In this document: positions 58,765 to 64,000 of the stretch, one piece after another
Position numbering within the stretch: the stretch's first letter is position 1
Layout: the number at the start of each line of letters is the position of its first letter
Source of the DNA: Aralia elata
Lineage: Eukaryota > Streptophyta > Magnoliopsida > Apiales > Araliaceae
Direction of reading: 5' to 3'
Assembly: GCA_034770075.1 (NCBI GenBank)
Contig: CM068380.1
Coordinates: 28,892,005-28,956,004 of the forward strand
DNA length: 64,000 bases
Notes under the pieces: generated by a model
Told to the model about the DNA's origin: nothing
What the model saw: only the letters and a program-made list of their open reading frames with translations
Database searches by the model: none
Position numbers and translations under genes: made by a program

Positions 58765-59395
58765 TTGAGCCTGTATGGAGATATGTTCGCTTGGTCCCGT
58801 GGCGACGTGAGTGGATTGTCCATAGACGTTATAGGACATCGACTGCCCATCAAGGAGGGTTCCGACCAATTAAGCAAAAGTTGAGAACGTGGAAACCTGA
58901 TTGGAGGTTGAAAATAAAGGACGAGATTGTCAAGCGGTTTAAAGCAGGAATCATCACGGTGTCTATTTACCCTGAATGGCTTTCCGACGGAATCCCAGTA
59001 CCACAGCCTGGAGGAGAGGTAAGGGGCCGCATCGACTATAGAAATCTGAACGATGCCCTCAAGGAGGAGATATGCGACAAATTCAAGATCAAACATTTTG
59101 ATTTAGTCATTTACCGGCTCAAAATGAATGGGGCAGTGGGGGCTGCAAATAAAACACAAAGACGATCATGGGAAGAATGTCCGCCAATCATCGGGGATGG
59201 CCAGATTTACTGTCGCTCACCCTGTCTGCCTATCGAACCTCAGTTCGCACATTTGCAGGGGCAACCCCTTACGCATCTCCCAAGCATACGACAAGAGGGT
59301 ACGATCCCGGAAATTCGAAATAAACGATTTAGTCCTCAAAAGGATCGCGCTCTGCCAAGACGAAGCTATGGGGAATTTCACTCTAAATTAAAAGG
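58765..59395 (+). pseudogene. pol: RT N-terminus joined to integrase C-terminus (Tat/Ogre type)
   Basis: AELLSLYGDMFAWSRGDVSGL and SIDVIGHRLPIKEGS, then a KLRTWKPDWRLKIKDEIVKRF block, PEWLSDGIPVPQ and RIDYRNLNDA, form the start of RT. Near 59100 it passes directly into the end of the integrase core (MNGAVGAANK, then SSHICRGNP-like) and C-terminus (RSRKFEINDLVLKRI). The RT catalytic core, most of RNase H and the integrase catalytic domain are missing. Confidence 0.75.
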
Positions 59396-61760
59396 AGCCG
59401 TCACGAAAAAAAAAATCAAAAAAAAAAAAAAAAAAAAAAAAATCAAAAAAATCAAAAATCCCCCAAACCTTTCAACAAGTCAAAGGACCGGATCTTTTAT
59501 CAGCCCAGCGAGATACCGATGCAACCAGTACGGGGGAGATCACAAGAGAAAAAAAACTTAACACTGGGGCATTTGTCAACTACCCAGGAAATGATGACGT
59601 GCAAATTGGCACCCATGCAACAATCCCATCAACATGCACCATCATCAAATGCTACCTCATGTCAATTCAATCTCCAACGGTACGATCATCTGGCATTTGT
59701 CAAGCATAGTTTTCCCGGGATACGATGACCCGCGTGAAAGGGGATTTTATTTGACTTGATAGGAATCGGATTGATTCTGACAAGCATCCGTGGAGCACGA
59801 TCGTGAGTATGATTAGACGAAGAAGGCTATTCAACCTTTTGATCGGGTACAAAACCTTAATTCAAAGCAACGTTTGCGACAGAATCGACCTCATGTGACA
59901 GCCTTCACTTTGCATTTGCACAAACTTTCAGTTGTGGGGTATAAAACTATGACGACGTTGATGTCAATTAACACGTAGTCAGACAGTCAATAATTATCAA
60001 GCTAAAATCAAGGACTCAGACGATAAATGATTATCAAGCTAATGTCTCGAATCGTGGCCTGGGTTATTCGAGTAATTAAGCCCGAGGGGTGTCTCTACAC
60101 CTGGTGCCCTAAAGCCATCTGGTTTGGGAGTCGCTGGCCCAACACTCGTTACATGGGTAACTCAGAGCCTAAGAAAACGAGCATTACAGTAGAGGAGGCC
60201 CGAGCAGATTCGAATCGTGGCATGGGCTACTCGAGTAATTAAGCCTAAGGGGTGTCTCTGCATCTGGTGCCCTAAAGCCATCTGGTTTGGGAGTCACCGG
60301 CTTAACGCTCGCTACATGGGTAACTCAAGCCTAAGAAAACGAATCTTGCGCAAGGTTAAGCAAAGAATGAGTGGGGTAGACCACCAGCTTGTCTCGAACC
60401 GTGGCCTTTGTTACTCGAGTAAATAAACCCGAAGGGGTGTCTGTACACCTAATGCCCCAAAACCGTCTGGTTCGGGAGTCATTGGTCCAAAACTCGTTAA
60501 ATGGGTAACTTTGAAAAGCCTAAGAAAACGAGACAAGTGAAGTGGGCTGATAAAGAGAAAAGATAATATGAAAAAAACTCTCGGCCTTAAACAAAAAGTC
60601 AGGAAAGAGAAACCCCTACTGAATGCTGCATTGCACAGTGCATTTGTCATATGACGTCAATCCTGCTAAGAACGTTGTCGAGAATGAAGACAGGATACCT
60701 TTGACGAGGGAAGGTAGTTCTTTTAAATTCGACCCTACTCACGTACAGTGACCATGAATGCTTGAAGGTGTTCTTACGATTTCATAACTCGTCAAATAGA
60801 AAATCATCAACTCACGAGGGATTGAAAAAAAAAAAAAAGAAAAAAAAGAAAAAAAAGAGAACTTCCAGTCTAGTACATTCACGGTTCACAATTTGCTAGA
60901 TTGTACGATCAATAGATATTCAATTTCATGTGCTTTAACTGCATTTTTGTCGAGATTATAATATCTTTGTGTTGAGCTAACACTAACGGCCCGAGCTTTC
61001 AAGTTTTGGCATTTGTTAGTCATCTGATATGCAGGATCTTGCAGAGCTGTGGATAGCTCAGCACGGTCAACATCGCGAGTTTTCGATAGAAATTCTTGGC
61101 AGCGATACGCGCCAAGGCAGGGCAGTTAAGAATCGTGAAATGGAAGGAAGCTGAGGCTGTACAGAACTTCTCGTCATTGGGCCTCTCCCCAATCCTGACT
61201 ATCACTGCCTCGACATCCAAATGATCCACATGCATGAGCATATACAAGGATGATATAATCCGGGACAGCAGCATAGCGACCAGCAGAAATGATCAAAAGG
61301 CCAAGGAGCCAACCTAGCTGTCGATCATCACAGAGAGCGAAACAGACTGCCTCAACTCGATGAAATGAAGACGACCAAGAGCAGGCAGAGTACAAAACCA
61401 ATGTTGAAGTCTAGGAACTACACTTCACGACGAGGCGTGATCCAATCAAATGTTGGCAAGCAACGACGACCGTCGAATCGTATCATTTGACTGAACATGG
61501 GTCATTTCTATCTAAAACATATGTTGTGCACATGCATCTGTACATACCATATCTGCCAGATCATGCATAACATCTTTTTCATGCATGCAGGTACGATCAA
61601 AATGAAAATCTTCAGGAAAGTACAAGCACGTCGCTTTCAACCTCACAAATGATCAGAGTGATGGCTTTTGCGGCATGGTACGTGGACGATGTTGGTGGGA
61701 GATCCAGGACATGAAGCCGATCACACATCCCATTTCAAGAAAAAAAAAAAAAAATCACTC
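59396..61760 (+). other. Non-coding 3' region with poly(A) runs and repeats
   Basis: No coding sequence is recognised. A-rich runs lie at 59408-59455, 60825-60860 and 61739-61755. A three-copy repeat lies at 60045-60532. A block of about 120 bp at 61469-61600 has a diverged partner at 63418-63530. Confidence 0.6.
60045..60532 (+). repeat. Three diverged copies of a 137-bp unit
   Basis: Copies at about 60045-60181, 60211-60344 and 60393-60532, from TCGAATCGTGGCCTGGGTTA to CCTAAGAAAACGA, separated by unrelated short spacers. Confidence 0.85.
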
Positions 61761-61769
61761 AAATCCAAT

Positions 61770-62846
61770 CAATGACCCCTGGGAAGGGCTGGTATCCAAC
61801 CAATCAAAGACCCCTGGGAAGGGCTGGTATCCAAACAATCAGTGACCCCTGGGAAGGGTTGATATCCAAACAAGAAGTGAACCTGGTAAGGCATCCAAGC
61901 AAACCACGACAAGGTGGTGAGTGAACCTGGGAAGGCATCCAAGCAAACCACAACAAGATGGTGAGCACCCCTGGGAAGGGCTGATATCCACACAAAAAAA
62001 AAAAGACAAAAAACAACAAACCCTAGGAAGGGCTGAGATCCACGCGAACCACGACAAAGATGGTGAGCACCCCTGGGAAGGGCTGATATCCACAAAAAGA
62101 AAAAAGACAAAAAACAACAAACCCTGGGAAGGGCTGAGATCCACGCGAACCACAACAAAGATGGTGAGCACCCCTGGGAAGGGCTGATATCCACAAAAGA
62201 AAAAAGACAAAAAACAACAAACCCTGGGAAGGGCTGAGATCCACGCGAACCACAACAAGATGGTGAGCACCCCTGGGAAGGGCTGATATCCACAAAAAGA
62301 AAAAAGACAAAAAACAACAAACCCTGGGAAGGGCTGAGATCCACGCGAACCACAACAAGATGGTGAGCACCCCTGGGAAGGGCTGATATCCACAAAAAGA
62401 AAAAAGACAAAAAACAACAAACCCTGGGAAGGGCTGAGATCCAAGCGAACCACGACAAAGATGGTGAGCACCCCTGGGAAGGGCTGATATCCACAAAAAG
62501 AAAAAAGACAAAAAACAACAAACCCTGGGAAGGGCTGAGATCCACGCGAACCACAACAAAGATGGTGAGCACCCCTCGGAAGGGCTGATATCCACCAAAA
62601 GAAAAAAGACAAAAAACAACAAACCCTGGGAAGGGCTGAGATCCACGCGAACCATGACAAGATGGTGAGCAACCTTGGGAAGGGCTGATATCCACAAAAG
62701 AAAAAAGACAAAAAACAACAAACCCTGGGAAGGGCTAAGATCCACGCGAACCACAACAAGATGGTGAACAATCCTGGGAAGGGCTGATATCCACAAAAAG
62801 AAAAAAGACAAAAAACAACAAAACCCTGGGAAGGGCTGAGATCCAA
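61770..62846 (+). repeat. Satellite-like array, ~100-bp unit
   Basis: About nine units of 99-102 bp from 61950 to 62846, preceded by shorter variants from 61770. Each unit has two half-units sharing CCTGGGAAGGGCTGA and ATCCA, joined by an A-rich linker and ending GATGGTGAGC. The long - strand open frames here are repeat artefacts. Confidence 0.95.
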
Positions 62847-62847
62847 G

Positions 62848-63407
62848 ATAACCAACCGGCGACGATAACCGGGGGTTACGAGATGGGTGTCCGGCGACGA
62901 AAACCGGCCCCGACAAGACAATCGACCGGCGACGATAACCGGCGATTACGAGATGGATGTCCGGCGACGAAAACCGGCTCCGACGAGATAACCAACCGGC
63001 GACGATAACCGGGGGTTACGAGATGGGTGACCGGCGACGATACCCGGCCCCGACAAGACAATCGATCGGCGACGATAACCGGCGATTACGAGATGGATGT
63101 CCGGCGACGAAAACCGGCTCCGACGAGATAACCAACCGGCGACGATAACCGGGGGTTACGAGATGGGTGACCGGCGACGATAACCGGCCCCGACAAGACA
63201 ATCGACCGGCGACGATAACCGGCGATTACGAGATGGATGTCCGGCGACGAAAACCGGCTCCGACAAGATAACCAACCGGCGACGATAACCGGGGGTTACG
63301 AGATGGGTGACCGGCGACGATACCCGGCCCCGACGAGACAATTGACCGGTGACGATAACCGGCGATTACGAGATGGATGTCCGGCGACGAAAACCGGCTC
63401 CGACAAG
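62848..63407 (+). repeat. Satellite-like array, 140-bp unit
   Basis: Four copies at exactly 140-bp spacing (62848, 62988, 63128, 63268). Each is two 70-bp halves built on CCGGCGACGATAACCGG and TTACGAGATGG. Degenerate traces continue at 63656-63750. Confidence 0.95.
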
Positions 63408-63913
63408 CGGTGACACCTGTAGAATCGTATCAAAAGACTGTACAGGGGTCATTTTTCATTTTAAATGTTGTGTCACATGCATTGAATAAGCGATAATTCT
63501 GTACGTGATCCATGCAGGTTAGGTGTCAAGGTCCTAGCCTATCAGAGTCAAAAGCAATGGTTGCCAAGAACGATGTGCGAGGACGAATTCCAAGGATGCC
63601 CTTCAAAGCTAGTCAGGAGAATAACTTCCTTTGATGACAATGGGATGGAATAAGGTGATTACGAGAGGGGTGACCGGATATGAGACCTGACATTCACAGG
63701 ACAATCGACCGGATACGAGACCCGGCGATTACGAGACGAGCGACAGGTTAGGGATTGATGCATTGACACCTTTACAAATGTGTTGCATGCCTAACATCTT
63801 GCGTTACATCATAAGTTGTATGTGTTGCACTGTCATTCTTATGCACTGTCATTCATGCATCGTGTGTCTACTTCTTTATCATGTTCATTTCATTTAACAT
63901 TTCATAAACATGA

Positions 63914-63927
63914 TAAAGAGGGGCAGC
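63914..63927 (+). other. Polypurine tract of Tat/Ogre-type element
   Basis: AAAGAGGGGCAGC directly before the 3' LTR. Confidence 0.7.
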
Positions 63928-64000
63928 AGTAGACACCCAAATTTTGCGCTTCGTATACTAACCGTGACAGGAGGGCAAAATCGTCAAATGAACCGGCCTG
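63928..64000 (+). repeat. 3' LTR start of Tat/Ogre-type element (cut by window)
   Basis: 73 bases matching 54864-54936. The first dinucleotide is AG instead of the TG of the other copies. Confidence 0.88.

Larger units (their letters stand above)
54864..64000 (+). mobile_element. Tat/Ogre-type Ty3/gypsy element, rearranged, 3' LTR cut by window
   Basis: 5' LTR of 2020 bp, tRNA-Arg-type primer site, an internal region with no recognisable gag or protease, pol fragments in non-canonical order, two satellite-like arrays near the 3' end, a polypurine tract and the first 73 bases of the 3' LTR. Primer type, LTR size, RNase H/integrase motifs and repeats in the 3' untranslated region fit the Tat/Ogre lineage. 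It could only be mobilised by a relative. Confidence 0.85.

Noticed and set aside
61769..62921. Long - strand open frames (up to 360 codons) in the 100-bp array
   Set aside because: All three - strand frames are open and all read the same repeated peptide in shifted phase. This follows from a stop-free repeat unit, not from coding.
62876..63341. Short - strand frames starting MSCRG or MSRRG in the 140-bp array
   Set aside because: They recur once per repeat unit and reflect the repeat sequence only.
61770..63407. Possible CRISPR-like array
   Set aside because: Units are contiguous tandem repeats without unique spacers, in a plant retrotransposon.

Overview
The window is repeat-rich nuclear DNA of a flowering plant, probably pericentromeric or otherwise heterochromatic. 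It is almost entirely nested LTR retrotransposons with their target-site duplications (TSDs), plus the terminus of one CACTA DNA transposon that carries exons resembling a plant glycolipid-transfer-protein gene. I see no intact host gene, tRNA, rRNA or CRISPR array. The element types (Athila, Tekay chromovirus and Tat/Ogre-like gypsy; Ty1/copia with an initiator-Met primer site; CACTA) are typical of angiosperms.

Layout, left to right. 1-15937: an Athila-type Ty3/gypsy element on the + strand whose 5' LTR is cut by the window start. Its protease is split by a second, internally deleted Athila-type element on the - strand (2672-9966, TSD TCATT). 15938-16723 and 34481-36354: two parts of one Tekay-type LTR (LTR B). 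This LTR is interrupted by an older Athila-like solo LTR on the - strand (16724-17650 and 33673-34475, TSD ATAAC). That solo LTR is in turn split by a 16-kb Tekay/Del-type chromovirus (17651-33667, TSD GGAAG) with LTRs of about 4 kb. The chromovirus carries a Tat/Ogre-type solo LTR in its leader (21738-23744, TSD GAGAT).

36355-38526: a copia LTR fragment (-), 1.4 kb of unassigned AT-rich DNA with palindromes, and an Athila-like LTR fragment (-). 38527-41415: the CACTA end with captured exons. 41416-54863: a decayed Ty1/copia element (5' LTR, primer site, leader, broken gag and pol). Its gag is interrupted by two Tekay-type solo LTRs (45410-48282 and 48491-51913). 54864-64000: a Tat/Ogre-type element inserted in the copia RNase H tail, with a shuffled pol remnant and two satellite-like arrays near its 3' LTR, which the window end truncates.

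Functionally the window records repeated insertion and LTR-LTR recombination. Only parasitic replication modules (gag, protease, RT, RNase H, integrase, chromodomain) are present, all inactivated by stops, frameshifts or deletions. The points most worth a second look are: a broken coiled-coil ORF upstream of gag in the chromovirus; a conserved Lys/Gly-rich mini-ORF with a splice-acceptor-like start in four different Tekay-type LTRs; clusters of short GC-rich palindromes in the LTRs or leaders of unrelated families; a tandem hairpin array shared by the two Athila elements; and the rearranged, satellite-bearing Tat/Ogre-type element.
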